Shown here piece after piece: positions 1-12,400 of a DNA stretch of 64,000 nucleotides. The stretch is taken from positions 1-64,000 of the forward strand of contig QYAI01000020.1 of NCBI GenBank assembly GCA_003988855.1, in the 5' to 3' direction. This stretch comes from Arachnopeziza araneosa. Taxonomy: Eukaryota > Ascomycota > Leotiomycetes > Helotiales > Arachnopezizaceae. The notes below the pieces were generated by a model. The model was not told the DNA's origin. It searched no databases and worked only from the letters and a program-made list of their open reading frames with translations. Each line of letters starts with the position of its first letter. The stretch's first letter is position 1. The position numbers and the translations under genes are program-made.

Positions 1-248
1 TTAGCTATACTAATTATTTAACTTTGTTTTACTTTAGTACTATAGCAGCTTACACTAGCTATAGATTAGCTACTAAACATCTTTAGCAGTGTTAAAGCAA
101 AAGTTCGAGAAAAGTAATAGCGAACAAAGTAAGAAACAACGACAGAAGTAAAGACACTAAAGACTTTTTAATTAGTAGTATCTTTCTTATAAGAACATAA
201 GAGTTTTTTCTTTAAGAGAGCACTTTTGTTATAAGATTATTTACTCTT

Positions 249-276
249 ACATGACTGTCACATGCGACAGTCATGT
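249..276. repeat. perfect inverted repeat, 11-bp arms
   Basis: ACATGACTGTC at 249-259 is mirrored by GACAGTCATGT at 266-276 with a 6-nt spacer. A second nested pairing (GTCACATG at 257-264 with CATGTGAC at 272-279) uses the same bases. This is seen directly; the function is unknown. Confidence 0.85.
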
Positions 277-478
277 GACGAAGCTAGGCGGACATAAATA
301 GCCGCTTCTTATAGAATTAGGAATGCATCCTTTTACAACCACACCACAAATTGTTCCTACCAGTAAAGCTGAAGAGCACTAAGTGCTTGAAGCTTTCTAT
401 ATATACCCTTCGTACGAGAGAAACGGCCTACACAGTTCCTGTCGCACGGTCTTCTTCCAATAGTTAATCAATAGTTCT

Positions 479-500
479 GAAGATCGCTCCGCTGATCTTC
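479..500. repeat. perfect inverted repeat, 7-bp arms
   Basis: GAAGATC and GATCTTC flank an 8-nt spacer. It is one of three hairpin-forming sites within 320 bp. Confidence 0.6.
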
Positions 501-548
501 ATTCCTTCTATCAAAGGAAGTCAGCTCCGAGTGTTGCCTTAGTTTCTG

Positions 549-568
549 CCTAGGCCCTCAGGCCTAGG
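549..568. repeat. perfect inverted repeat, 8-bp arms
   Basis: CCTAGGCC and GGCCTAGG surround a 4-nt loop (CTCA). Each arm is itself nearly palindromic. Confidence 0.7.
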
Positions 569-638
569 TAAGAGTAAATCATGTAAGAGTGAATAATCTC
601 GTAACATTAAAGTTTACAAGTAATAAGATAGGAAAAAG

Positions 639-672
639 TGCGCTACTCGATAATATGCGCTACTCGATAATA
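639..672. repeat. 17-bp tandem duplication
   Basis: The unit TGCGCTACTCGATAATA occurs twice head to tail without mismatch (639-655 and 656-672), in the 3' flank of the neighbouring regulator gene. Confidence 0.9.
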
Positions 673-733
673 AACCACGTTAGATCTTTTTCTAATACAA
701 ATACTATATTCTTAAATTATACCCTTAAATCTA

Positions 734-2650
734 TTACAGTACAAGTGTAGTAGAATCTTCGTCTATTGGAAAATTCTGTGCTGTGAAAGTAGACATAAAC
801 CACGGATCTAAAAGAGAATCCCACTAGAACCACGGGTAGTTAGCAATTTTATAATCCTCGAGTAGAAGGAGGAAGAAGAAGAAGAGAAGGAAGGAAAAAT
901 ATGTAATGCGGTATTTAATCTTTAGAAAAATCAGAATAAGAAATTAGGGGAACTTACGTCGATATTCATATTCTCGGGAGCCTCTGACTGGACCTTGTAC
1001 CCTACGTCCGCAGCCTCAAGTAGCGCAATCTCTTGCCGTTTCTTCTCTATGGAATCCCTCAGAAGAATTTTCACGGTGTTCGAAGCCTCATTTGCCATAT
1101 GGCTATTTAGTAGGGCTGCAATCTTATCCAGTGTCCCCAAAGCTGTACTTACACTGGCTAGACTGTCGGCAGTGTCAATAGCTAATAATACACAAATATA
1201 CTGAAAGACCACGCAGAGAGAGTTCCACCAAAACTTGCTTTCCTGTGCTAATTTATATCCTGCTTCCACGGCTTTATTACCAATCTTGATGATGTGCAGT
1301 ACATCATGATTTTCAGGTACCTGCTTCTGGAGTCGGAAGTGGCGGTAGAGTGCCATACATAAATCTGCCTTATTCATGGATATGAATGGATGTGCGTCTG
1401 GTACCTTTATTAATCTTTCCAAGGTGTCTCGTAAATTTACGCCTTGTGCAACTGAATTGCCATGTTCCTTCGGAATCAATTGCGAAATTGCGATTAAATG
1501 AGCTAAGCAATCACCAGGAACCTGTCCAGGTAATTTGCAACTAATTTTGTTGAGAACTACACTTGACCGTCCATATTCGTAGGAGATCATGGAGTTAATA
1601 TGCCAGGCACACCAGAACACTCGCCGGGCATGCTCACAAACAACTTCACTTCCAGCAAATCTTGCTCCTGAGTTATCGCCTATCAAAACTACGGAATCGA
1701 GTTCGTGATGTAAACCTAATGCTTCTGCAACATGCAAAGTTATGCAACTTGCCATCCAAACTCGATGCGGACGGGTTGTTAAACGGAGGTAGACGGTTCT
1801 CAAGATCCAGGCACATACATGATCCATCGATAATTGAACAGTGGTATCCTCAAGAATATCTTTGGCATGGCGGGTTATTTCAGCTTCTCGTGGCGTCCCA
1901 AGGGACGCCGAAAAGTAAGAACCGAGCGAAACTACTCCAGCGATAATAGCTTCAAAACCAGATGGTGCCTTAGCTTCTGTCCAAAATTGATCCACCTTGG
2001 ACATGAAGTGGCTATGATCCAGACAACCAAATACAGGGTGGACAGTAGAAAAATATTTTTCGGAATAAATTCTAAATTCTTCCCGAGAAATGAGATTTCT
2101 TAGATCTCCATGAGCAGTGGGTTCCTCTTCTGCCCTGATCCCGCAGTTCCATCCAAATGAATGGAGCCGGGGAGGATTCGCCGACTGAAAGTCCAACCCA
2201 AGGTCCCGAGGGAAAGCCATCGCTGAATGAAGTCCCATGTACCTAGACTTGATGGGATCCATAATTCCCTGGCCAGTTGATGATTCTGGTGAGGCAACGA
2301 CCTCACTGGATGCATGCCTTGCAGGCTTGTCATGGTTGGCTGCCATTCTCTCTGGAATTGAGAAAGATGTTGATAAAGACGCATTGTCTACAAAGGCTGC
2401 CATTGGGCTATCATCAGAGGCATATTTGCACTGATAACCGAATGAGCTGCACATCGCGCAAGGGAATTGCTGATCACATTTCCTTTTCCTCTGACGGCAA
2501 GGTAAACAAGCCTGCGGGCGTTCAGTTATATATTGAACAATCTTTTGCAAAAGGTTGATTTCAAAAAGTATAGTAAGAACCTACCTTACGTGCTCGTTGC
2601 CGTTTTCGAGGTCGGGACTCCACATCAGGAGCTAAAGTGGAGTCTTCCAT
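734..2650 (-). CDS. Zn2Cys6 transcription factor (569 aa, three exons)
   Basis: Nuclear DNA-binding regulator with an N-terminal binuclear zinc cluster. Exons read 2650-2585, 2511-958 and 823-734. A basic stretch (RKRQRARK) precedes the cluster C24-x2-C27-x6-C34-x5-C40-x2-C43-x6-C50, which lies just after the first intron, a common place for an intron in this family. The middle resembles the fungal-specific regulatory domain. I chose the ATG at 2650 because splicing the GTAGGT donor to the CAG at 2512 joins RARK to ACLPC in frame. The last intron (957-824) has a GTAAGT donor, a GCTAAC branch site and a CTAG acceptor, and gives an acidic, aromatic tail starting WDSLLDPWF. Reading through instead stops at 931 after nine residues. 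It lies downstream of, and on the same strand as, a dead MFS transporter that it may once have controlled. Its target is unknown. Confidence 0.85.
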
Positions 2651-3339
2651 GAAAATCTGTAACACGACGCCCGGAGAGCGTTCTGTGCAAAGCTATCAAT
2701 CTAACCTGACCCAGGGTGCCTACTCTAGTTATATGTTGGTTATCTAGCCAGGTACTTAAATGAGCCTTGGAAACATCCTGGGATTTCGCAGAAGAAGGCT
2801 GCACATGATAAAAGGCAGCCAGCCGTTTCGGGATTAGGTTCGGAAGCGGACGGAACTGCTAGTAAGCAGTTTGAGAAATACATTCTAGTTTAAAGAAAGC
2901 TCTTCCGTGCCCATGAAGGGAGATACAGGAAAAGGCAGCCATGGACGCTTTAAATGGAGAAAGCTGTGTTACATTGTGTTAACAGTTTTGCGATGAAAAG
3001 CCGGCGTTGCTTTGTAAGCCACATGGGCATCACTATGTATCTTTCCGCTGGGGCGGCATGTTGGAAAAAAGTTCAGTTGGAGTAGCCAGAAGTCACCTGA
3101 ATAAATCTAATATCTAGTCAGCACGAACTGGAAATTGGCATAGCTTATTTGATATCTCAACCAAATGAACACGTCTATTTAAAATGGAATGGTCTTTAAT
3201 CCTCATCTCTTTTTCAGCTAATAGACTAGAGCAACACTACCTATACTAATTCTATATCTACTTAAACCAATTCCGACCTGAATTCGACAATGAGAGAGTT
3301 AATATGTTTAACCTATGTGCTCTAGAAAATGGCTGAAGG
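2651..3339. other. intergenic region between regulator and transporter relic
   Basis: This holds the upstream region of the Zn2Cys6 gene and the 3' flank of the MFS relic. I see no open frame with recognisable content and no clear repeat. Confidence 0.5.
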
Positions 3340-5158
3340 TCTTAAAAGCTAGAAATATCCGTATAAGTTGGATGAATACGGAAAACAATATTAAAGAGGG
3401 GGCTATAAATCTGAGAAGACGCGACTTGCGTATTGCGCTGCGTGGTAAGTTTTGAGCAAATCCTTTCCTTTGGAGTGGAGTTGACCCTACACGGTTTCAG
3501 TGATTACTAGGCCGATCGAAATGTAGTATTTGACAACAGTATTAACCAAACTCGCTGCAACACCCTGATGCTCGCTTTCCACCCGATTGCTTAATAAATT
3601 GTTATAGCCAGAAAACCCATATCCATTCCAAAGTATATGATTATCAAGGTGACAAATTTATCGGCCCAAAAAGTTTGTCTGATTGGCGCGGTTGCCATCA
3701 GTATTCCCCCAGCAGTAAAAGCAACCATAGTCATCAACATCACGACCGACTGACGGAGGGACTTTGTGAAGTAAAATCCGCGTTGAAAGAGCAGTAACCA
3801 AAACGCTTATAGACGCGGGAGAAATTTGAGCGCTGGCTAGCAAAGGAGTTAATAATCGCAGCTCTCCAAGAAACTGCCAGGTGTAATAAGTCTAGATACT
3901 AAAGGAGGACCAGCCTGCTGTAATGCAACCCAGCACGAATGCTGTATCGGAAAACATAAAATCTCTTGGGACTAACGGGTACTCAGCATATATTTCAATA
4001 GAAGCGAAAAGCGAAAAGCGTAAGGAAGAGAAGTCCAAAAATCAAGAGGATATAGGTATAAGGTGTTTCCCAACCCAGAACTGCACTTTGATTCCACGTA
4101 AAATTGATCAAGACCAGACCAATTATTCCAGTAGCCCCTCCCAGAGTATCAATACAAACCAACATGCTGGCACTATTGCAGTCTTTGGTTTTAGAACTTG
4201 GTGTTTCTAGAATGGCGAAATATGTAACAAGAGCAACAATGAAACATATCATTCCCATGACCTAGACTGTCCATGGTCATCAAACCAATTGGGCAAAAAG
4301 AGCGGAGAAAACAGCGCCTAGTGCAAAACCGCCTGGTGCTGAATACTGTATCAATATAGGCCCTGTTAAAAGGTTTCAGATGGTAGGAGACGAGATGAGG
4401 AATTGAGATATCCTATAATTTCTAGAAGCCGTTCTTACGGATGTGTAAAGTATTTTGTTTGGGCAGCCAAGGGAATTAGGGTATAAGAAACACAGCTGTG
4501 GCACCAAATACGCTAAGTACCATCTGCTTTCTCAATCCATCTGGATAGTTCGACCTAGGATAGCAAGAGAATTTGGTAAAAAGAACGCAGGTCTAATTCT
4601 CTGACACGCTCTGCGGAAGTTAAAGAAAGGTAAAGATTTGGAGAACACATTAAATCCAGCGATCAAACTCTATAAGCTAAACCATGTATATCCCCCAATT
4701 AAAATCTTCTTGTGGCCGTACAAATCTCCGACCCTCCTGACGATAAGCATGAAAGTACCAACAGTCAAAGAATACTGTAATAATCATTAGTATAGGTTCG
4801 AGCTAATGTTTGGAAGCGGGAAACCGCGCATTCAAAGCATGTGGTGATGGATCGGCTTCTCGAAGTTGAAGATACCTACTGCAGTAAGTATCCAGCTTAA
4901 CTGGGCGGCAATCTCGGTTCCGGAATCGTTGCCGATTATGTGAAGTAAAGAAATTCCCTAGCCAAGAGCTGATTGGGGCAATAGCTGTGTTGAGCACAAA
5001 ATACCCACGAAAGCAATCTCGGCGGAGGGTGTTTGAGGATACTGAGGCGAAGACTTTAATGGCGGTAGCCTGCTGTTATCAGCTTTCTCAAAGTGAGCTT
5101 TGAAACCGATCGTATTACTCGAATCGAAAGCTGTCGAAAAAGTTGCAGTACTCGTCAT
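3340..5158 (-). pseudogene. DHA2-type MFS transporter pseudogene
   Basis: Pieces of a 14-helix drug:H+ antiporter can be read in order on the minus strand but in changing frames. The start is at 5158 (MTSTATFS..., then LCSTQLLPQSALG). The motif-A region GDLYGHKKILIGGYTW is near 4700-4760, RKQMVLSVFGATA near 4500, a membrane stretch and LINFTWNQSAVLGWETP near 4080-4250, and VESEHQGVAASLVNTVV near 3510-3580. Several frameshifts and in-frame stops (for example after the TEP-like segment near 4958) rule out one full-length product, and short introns cannot join all the pieces. The family relationship is to the ATR1/aminotriazole-resistance branch of DHA2 carriers, by memory of its motifs. It is probably an inactivated partner of the adjacent regulator. 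The right end near 3340 is approximate. Confidence 0.8.
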
Positions 5159-6049
5159 GTTAGAAAGGAAGGGACTTGGTCATGTGGGCTTGTTTAAGAT
5201 TTAGTTGAATGAGGAGGCTGTCTGAGGAGGGAGCTCTATACTAAAGAGCAAACTCTGAATTCGATGGTGTTTACTCATCCGCAACTACCGCAGCCAAATC
5301 CGTTTCCGTGATAGAGTATCTTGGTAGTGGAAAAACACATATCCGGTTTCTAATTAAAATCAAACATGATATACAGCAAATGTACACTGCTCATGCAACC
5401 GTATTGGACAAGCTGTATAATGCTGGCAAAGATTATAAATCATATGGAAGACAACTTGCACCAGTCGACACTAATTTTACATACCGAAAAGTGTCAAGCG
5501 AATGATATAAAACGAATGATTAGAAAGGTAAAAATAAGCTCATGACTTTCAAACCCGAAGATTAATTCACATTATCGTCGTGGCTCTGTTAAAGTAAATT
5601 ACTGGCAGGGCCTTTGAAACTCAATTAGAGCTTGCCTAGAGACTTCCTCAACAAGCTTCAATATCAAAACTTCACATAGTCACAGCCGTGGTGAGTAAAA
5701 CCAAGCGCGAGGATGCTGCTGTCGAAGAAGGCATAGATTGCAGGTATGCGTACGAGTTAAATTGGGAAGCCAAAAATTAGCGTGAAGTGTGCAATGGATT
5801 ATTCAACATAGATCGATTCCTGACAACATAACTCATATCATAGAATAATACCGTTGTGTTAATACGTAGTGCTAATACAATCAATTATTGAGAAAAGTTT
5901 GCCGGTACCTCGCTATACAGCAACTTGCTATGCTCAGCGAACATGCAAAAATATCAAAACACTTTTAAAACACAACACCTTTATATGCTCCTTCCTCCTT
6001 TCATGTTTCCATTTCCTAAAACTCCAAAATGCATCATTTTCAAGCCAAC
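5159..6049. other. AT-rich intergenic region
   Basis: Upstream flank of the MFS relic and 3' flank of the lipin gene. No coding stretch above background, no structured RNA and no repeat was recognised. Confidence 0.5.
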
Positions 6050-8439
6050 TCAAACCTTCTTATCATTGGAGTCCTCACGCTCGAGGCTTAAGTTTTTTAT
6101 TCCTGTAATCATCTCCGCGTCGCTGTCGTGCTGGCGATCTTGTCTTGGTCGGAGGATATTCTCTTCCGCTTTGAAGGTCGTTACATCTACGACTTGGGTA
6201 TCACTTTCCTCTCGCTCTTCCGAATTGAAGACATGAATCTTGCTGGAATCTTCATCACAGTCTGCATCCTCATCCTCAATCGAACCAGAAAGAATGCTCT
6301 CATCTAAGCCATTGTAGTCATCTCCACCCTCGTCTATTGAATCGCGAGAAAGATAGCTTTCTCCTAGCTCATCGTTCACCTCCTCATCTCCATCGTCACT
6401 TTCGTTGTCATGCTCTCTTTCGTCGCTTTCTGAATCGCTAAAATCGTCAAGATCAAGGACAGGCTCACGCCAATATGTGAAATCAGTGTATTCTTCCCCA
6501 CCACCCTTGACAAGGGTGTTAGTGGGCGGGAAGTAATGGTCCACAACCTCGCGCATATTGACATAGCTGTACCTAAGCTTGTTCAAACTTAAAAGATCCA
6601 GAGAGACTTCGGCATAACTGTTAATAGTGAATATTCGATTGCTCGGTATGCTAACAGAGCGGTAAGATAAAGCGTCCGTGAGGCGATTGCCGAATCCAGC
6701 GTAGAAAGGTGTTCGGTTAGGTCCAAACAGACTCTTAATATCGCGCAAACATGCCATTTTGAATACTTCAGGCTTCCGGATGTACAATTCTCTTCGCAAC
6801 GCTGCAATTGTACGATCTGGACTCATGATTGTCGGCCCCTTGGGCAAGCGATAGCTTTCTTGAACAACCCCATTGAGATAAGCTCGGGTAGTGTCTGCCT
6901 GTCCCACCGAACGAGAAGTTAAGTACATAATATTGTACCCATTGTTCACAATTTCCGTATATAGTTTGGCAACACCAATATGAGTCCAATCACGACCAAT
7001 CATATTGAGAACGTGGCCAAGAGCATCAGATTTCGTAATAGTCCCATCGATATCAGAGATCACGATTGGAACATCATAGCGCCATAAGTACATATACGCT
7101 TGACATGTAGCTCTGTTAACGGTGAAGCTCATAGGATTTGACCCAGGTTTTAAACCGAGAGATTTGAGTTGATCACTGGTGAGCCGGAGTGTCTTTGCAT
7201 AATTTCTGTTTGGGTCTCCTGCAGTTTCGGGAGGCGTTTTCGGTGGTGTTTCGAGCCCTAAAGCATTACTTTCTGAGTCTGCTCGGCGGTGAAGAGGGAC
7301 AACGGGAGTCATTACCTCCCCATCATCGCTATGGTAACCAGGATCGGATGCTGCGTCGCTTGTCAACACGGCATGGTGAGCCACACCGGCCAGCGCTGCC
7401 CTGTGGCTTGCGGCTTCTTTGGCCTCCTCGCTACTGTAGATCCAGAGATTGCCATGCTCATCTGCACCAATAAGAGCCCCAATATCGTAGTTACCCTCCA
7501 ACTCTTCTGAGAGTATTTTCCTTGCAATAACTTCGGCTCGGAGTGCATCATCATCACTAGATTTGTATCCGGTCATATCCAGCATTAAATCGCCAGTGTC
7601 TGTAACTTGGCTCGGAATATTTGAGGCAGATAGTCTTTCCGATAATGCAAGTGCACGATCAATGGCCTCCCTTGTGGGTAAGGGAGGAGGACTATGTGAT
7701 CTCTCAGTGAAAGTCTCAGACCGAGAATCTTGAGGTAGAAAATTAGGCGTGAGTGATCTTATTTGCCGTTCTCGATCGGTACCGATAGTTAGACGAGCAG
7801 ATGATGGAAGCAGGTCATCGGAATGGGGGCGACCCGTATGGACTCCTGACCAGTCTCCAGATACAGGTCGAGTCTCGGCAAACTCGGGGGAAGCTGAGAG
7901 AGGGGTTAAAGTCGCTAGAGATTGTTAGCAAATTTGTTTGGGGATAATCATTGCGCATTATTACTGAGATTGCTTGGCCTCCTCGCCGAGGTGGAGGTTA
8001 TTGCCGTACCAGGTCTGCTTATGCTTCCAGCCCTTGACTTACCGCCGGTGACATCTAAATCTAGGAAATCTGGTTCGGAAAGATTTGATACCTGTGAACC
8101 TTCGGCTGGCAGAGGAGGACTGGAGGCAGGTGATACGAGAGGGGAAGTCTGCATTGCCTCTGGAATATTGTCGCTGGTTTCAAATACGAAGAATGCCTCT
8201 CCTCCTTCTCCGAGCTTCATAGAATAGTCCTGCTTCGCATCATTGACGCGGAATTCCACCTTCTTCTCGTATGGTCGAAGCAGTGAGAATTTCCCGAATC
8301 GGACATGGAAAGGCGAGCAAGCTAGAGTTCCATCTTCTTGCTCAACGACAATGACATCAATCGCGCCACTGAGAGTTGCTGGGTTGATGGAATTCCATGT
8401 TTTCGAAACGGATCCGCTGATGCTCCGGACGTACTGCAT
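6050..8439 (-). CDS. PAH1: lipin, Mg2+-dependent phosphatidate phosphatase (779 aa)
   Basis: Dephosphorylates phosphatidate to diacylglycerol and so sets the balance between storage lipid and membrane phospholipid; acts at the ER/nuclear membrane. Exons are 8439-7965 and 7914-6050. The N-terminus (MQYVRSISGSVSKTWNSINP) matches the lipin N-domain of yeast Pah1 and fixes the start. The catalytic HAD/LNS2 domain spans about residues 395-625, with the DIDGT motif at 446-450 (D446, D448). The tail, roughly 640-760, is a long Asp/Glu/Ser-rich stretch; in yeast an acidic tail recruits the Nem1-Spo7 phosphatase. The single 50-nt intron has a GTAATA donor, a GCTAAC branch site and a CTAG acceptor. The gene is divergent from the FN3 protein gene; its leader on the minus strand is pyrimidine-rich. 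Confidence 0.95.
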
Positions 8440-9450
8440 TGCAGCCGGACAAGAGGTGTGAGAGTAGCAATTTGCGTCCCTGACTACTGTGAATCGAGCG
8501 GAAGAAACGTTTGCTATGGAGAGTTTGGAAAGAAATGATGCAGGAAGTGTTGTGAGAGAGTTTGTGGTGGGTATAAGGCGTTGGGAAGTGACTCGGTTTG
8601 ATGTAGAGAGAGAGAGTGGTTGCAGGTAGAGTGGTTGTCGGTCTTGATTTGAAATGGGAGGGAGGGAAGGAGCGAGATGGAGAAGGAGAAGTGGCTGTCT
8701 GTTTGGGAAAGGAATGAAGGAAGGGAAGAGAAATGAAGTGAAGACAGCGTTTGGAGGTGCTGTTGAGGATGCACGGAATGGAATGGGGAGCTGGGAACCA
8801 GCAACAGGAGTACCTAGGTACTTCTGACGACAGAAGGCCGCACCCCTGCGGTTGGGGCATAGTCATGCAGCCTTCAGCCCAGTTTTATGCCGAGGGGTGC
8901 GCCTCTTCCCACTGTCCTCGTGTCTGCGGAGCGGAACCTCGGAAGTAAGCCCTTGATAGCACGACCATGGTCACGGCCATGGCGCCTCATCGTCGCATCT
9001 TGGCATCATGTGCAAGGTCGGAGGGTCAGAATGAGCATTCTTGTATCGAAGTTCGTGCACTGCTTGCCGGAAATTTCCCACAGATATCTCTGTACTTCAG
9101 ATCAATGAGGAACATAAAATCTTACTTTCTCTCTTTGGCCTTCAGTTGTTCGTCTTTCCTTCTTCCACCGCAGTTCAACGGCAGTGGAGCGGAGCGCTGC
9201 CCCGAGATGCACCTCAATTGGCTTGGCCGGTTGACATGGGTTCCTCTCCTACAATTGCTGCCTAAGGTTGCAAAGTCCCGTCGCATTGTACAGTAACTGC
9301 AAAATCCGATCAAATTGTCCTCTATTCCGCCCGCCATTGCGATCCACCTTGCCAGCCTCAGGACGTTGTGGCATCATACAACGGCTCTCTACGTCTTCTA
9401 TACTCCGCTGCTTACCAGTTCATCTCCGTAATTTTTCAACACAAGTCTGC
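8440..9450. promoter_or_regulatory. divergent promoter region, PAH1 and FN3 protein genes
   Basis: About 1 kb between two divergent starts. On the PAH1 strand positions 8520-8760 are strongly C/T-rich, typical of a long fungal 5' leader. No TATA box near either start and no coding content was recognised. Confidence 0.5.
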
Positions 9451-12400
9451 ATGAACTCTATCGAGTTCTACGGCGAGCTGATCGACTGGATTCTGAACCA
9501 TGTCACGGACAGCAATATGTTTATCGTACAGTCCGTAGCGACGTGCAGTGCGCTCGTCTGGTTTGTGTCTCCTGAATCAACCACCTGCGAACAGGACTCG
9601 TTGCTGACCCAGCGTGAAGGCTCCTATTTCGAGCTTGGCAAACACTCTGGAAGCCCGTCCCAGAGCTCATTAGCATTCTGGGTGTTGAAGTTCCCGATGC
9701 TCCTGAGGTTTCTCTTGCAGGTATCAAAGCAGACTCTATCACCCTTCACTTGTCGCGGCCAGAGCAGCATAAACCTGTCACCAGATACTTGATTCAGGTC
9801 AACGGTGTCAATGGTAAGATAGCTCGTCTTAAGAGAGTGTGGCTAATACCATTATAGTCGGCGACTCTCAGCCCAGAGAAACTGCAATTACAATTACAGG
9901 CCTGAGACCCGGCCACTTTTACAATGTTAGGGTTATTGCTGTGGGTGCCAACAATTTTCAAGCGGGTAGTCAGGTCATCCGCCTAAGGACCTTCGGACGA
10001 AATGGGCGTCCCATACTTGAGAATTGCCGAAAGCCATCACGTTTGTCAACAGAAGATCGTGAGAGCGATTCTGGCGACGAATCACTCGTCGGCCAGAAGC
10101 ATGTTGTTGGTATTGAAGCAGCTACGTTGCCAGAGGGGTCCCAGGCTATGGTTCGAGAACAAAGCGGAGGCGGAGGGAATGGCAGTGGTCTTACCAGTCA
10201 GAGAAGGAACACTGGTGGAAGAAAACATTCTCCCTCCACGGCCGCAGCTGACCAAGCGGCGATAGCGAATCTGGCGAACCGGCCAGTAGAATCTATGCAC
10301 CAGTTGACTGAAAAATTAGAGGCCATAAACAGGGAAAAGGATGAGATAACCACGCAAATGGCAAGAGATGGAGACGAGTTTAAGTCACAGATTGCAGAAA
10401 TGACACGTGAACGAGACGAGAAAAAGCAAGTTTTGAAAGAGAAGGAAGAAGCAAGCGAGAAACTTAAAAAGGAGGTCCATTATTCTGAACGACTGAATCG
10501 TCAGGCCCAGAACAAAAAGTCTCAGAAGGAGAAAGTCCTGAAGGACAGGCAAATGGAAAGATTGAAAATGCAGGAGGACATGATCAGGTGGAAGCAAGAG
10601 ATAGAAGATATGAAGATAGAAAGAGACACCTGGAAGGATGAGAAGGATGGCTTTGAGAGGGAGAGGGAGAAGAAGATGGAAAAACTTCGAGAAACAATTC
10701 GAAAACGGCAGAACTCTTTAATAGGGGTAGAAGAAGAAATTAGAATCAAAGGGTTACAGATCAAGGAGCTCGAAGCAGAACGCAAAAATCTCCCTGGAGC
10801 TGAAGAAGATGACGAGTCGCGCTTACAAGCTACTCGAGATGAACAAGAAGATCAGGAATGGGTCACAACCGAGAGGAACTTGGTAGCTCTGCTCAACAAT
10901 CACTCTCAACGACTCCGAGATATCCAATCAAATGTTAGCAAGTCTCAGAAGCGCCTCTCCCAGTTACAAACAACTAATGCTAATCTGATCATGTACCATG
11001 GAAACTCTTCTGGCGTTGATTTTGACTCTGCAGGCGGGCAGGCTCAGGCAAAGTCGCGTCGAACACGAAATCGGAGAAGTCGGACTAGTACTATTTCATC
11101 TCCTATTGCCGCTTATCCAATCGGCGAGACTCAGTTTCCAAGCGCTAGAGCCTACAATAGTCTTAATACTACCACATCTCCAACCTTTGCTCCTGGACCT
11201 TATATGGATTTGAGCAATGATACGGCAATGGTCCCGCTCTCGGAGCAGATAAACGGGATGTCCGAGGAAGACTTCCGCGGACTGACAGCTGGTGCCCCTT
11301 TAAGTCCGACAGCAACAGCATTGTTGCCTTCCAATATATTCTCTGATGACGACCCTCCAAGCCCTCGTGCAGGATCTATAGGATCTTTTGGCCCAGCCAT
11401 GTACGGAAACTTTGGTTCTTATGAGAATGATCCGCAGTCTCCGGAATCATCTAGCCGCTCAGCAAGTCTCATGAGTAGTCCGCAGAATTCATCACAAAAT
11501 CTATCAATACATGGCATAGCTAGTCGTGATTATGGAGAAACTGAGCGAGGATCAATGCATTCTCCGAGAACTGACTTTGGAGCAATTGGGTCACCCATCA
11601 CAGCCGAACAATCAACCAGTCATAAAGGCCTGAGGGATCTGTTTAACCTTCCAAGAGCTCGTGGGAAAACCATGCAAGAAGATGGTCCAGTTCTAGGATC
11701 GCTCAAACAAGGCCAAAGTCAGTCTTTCCCACGATCAGTTGAGGAACCTGACACAATTGTGAATCGACATCGTCGAATCAGTTTCTCTTCTGGCTGGCCA
11801 AGCTTTCTCCAACGTCCCTCGACCACAGCCGAAACTACCACCGAAGGCAATGGACCAGCTCCAGCTCGCAATGCAGGTGCTAGAAGACAACATAGATTCA
11901 ACCTGTTTAATTCATTTGAAGATGCCAGCGCTCATCCAGACCGTGACCCTAGTAGCCCGCGCCCATTATCTGTTGCGTCCTCTGATCTTCCTCGACCTTC
12001 GACGGATAGCGCACCATTTGGCTGGGCTCCTGCCCAAGACAACGTTGTCAACCGCAACAGTCCACTTGCAACAAATTGGTCAGTTCAGCACCAGCCGCAG
12101 CCACAAATTACTTGGTCTACCAATCCTTCAAGAAGAGCAAGCTTCCAGCACGGCTCCTCCACGGCCTTAAATTCCGGCATCGCGAGCGATGATGATGAGT
12201 TTCTTCCCCCTTCAGATGCCTTGGGTGGTCACGCAAGCCCACCGTCAGCTGTAGGCGTGATTGGCACTCGACCCCCTTCTGCGCATAAAGCTGTTACTCC
12301 CAAGCTCAACCCTGCAGCTCCTGCTTTCAAAGGGTTCAGCTTCAATCGCAGTACTAAATCCGAAAAAGGCAAAGGAAAAGCAAAGGCCGTAGATATTTCA

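Larger units (their letters stand above)
1..733. other. AT-rich, hairpin-rich non-coding stretch
   Basis: No gene is visible here. The stretch is AT-rich with many short TAG/CTA-type words, as is common in decayed repeats. It holds three perfect inverted repeats and one 17-bp tandem duplication, listed separately. Its right end is the 3' flank of the Zn2Cys6 gene that ends at 734. It could be the edge of an old mobile element; no transposase or reverse transcriptase motif was found. Confidence 0.5.

Noticed and set aside
1662..2558. Several plus-strand frames across the first regulator gene
   Set aside because: They are antisense shadows of a gene with a clear zinc cluster and splice sites.
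8357..8866. 169-codon Ser/Pro-rich minus-strand frame over the PAH1 start
   Set aside because: It overlaps the lipin N-domain in another frame and comes from the C/T-rich leader.
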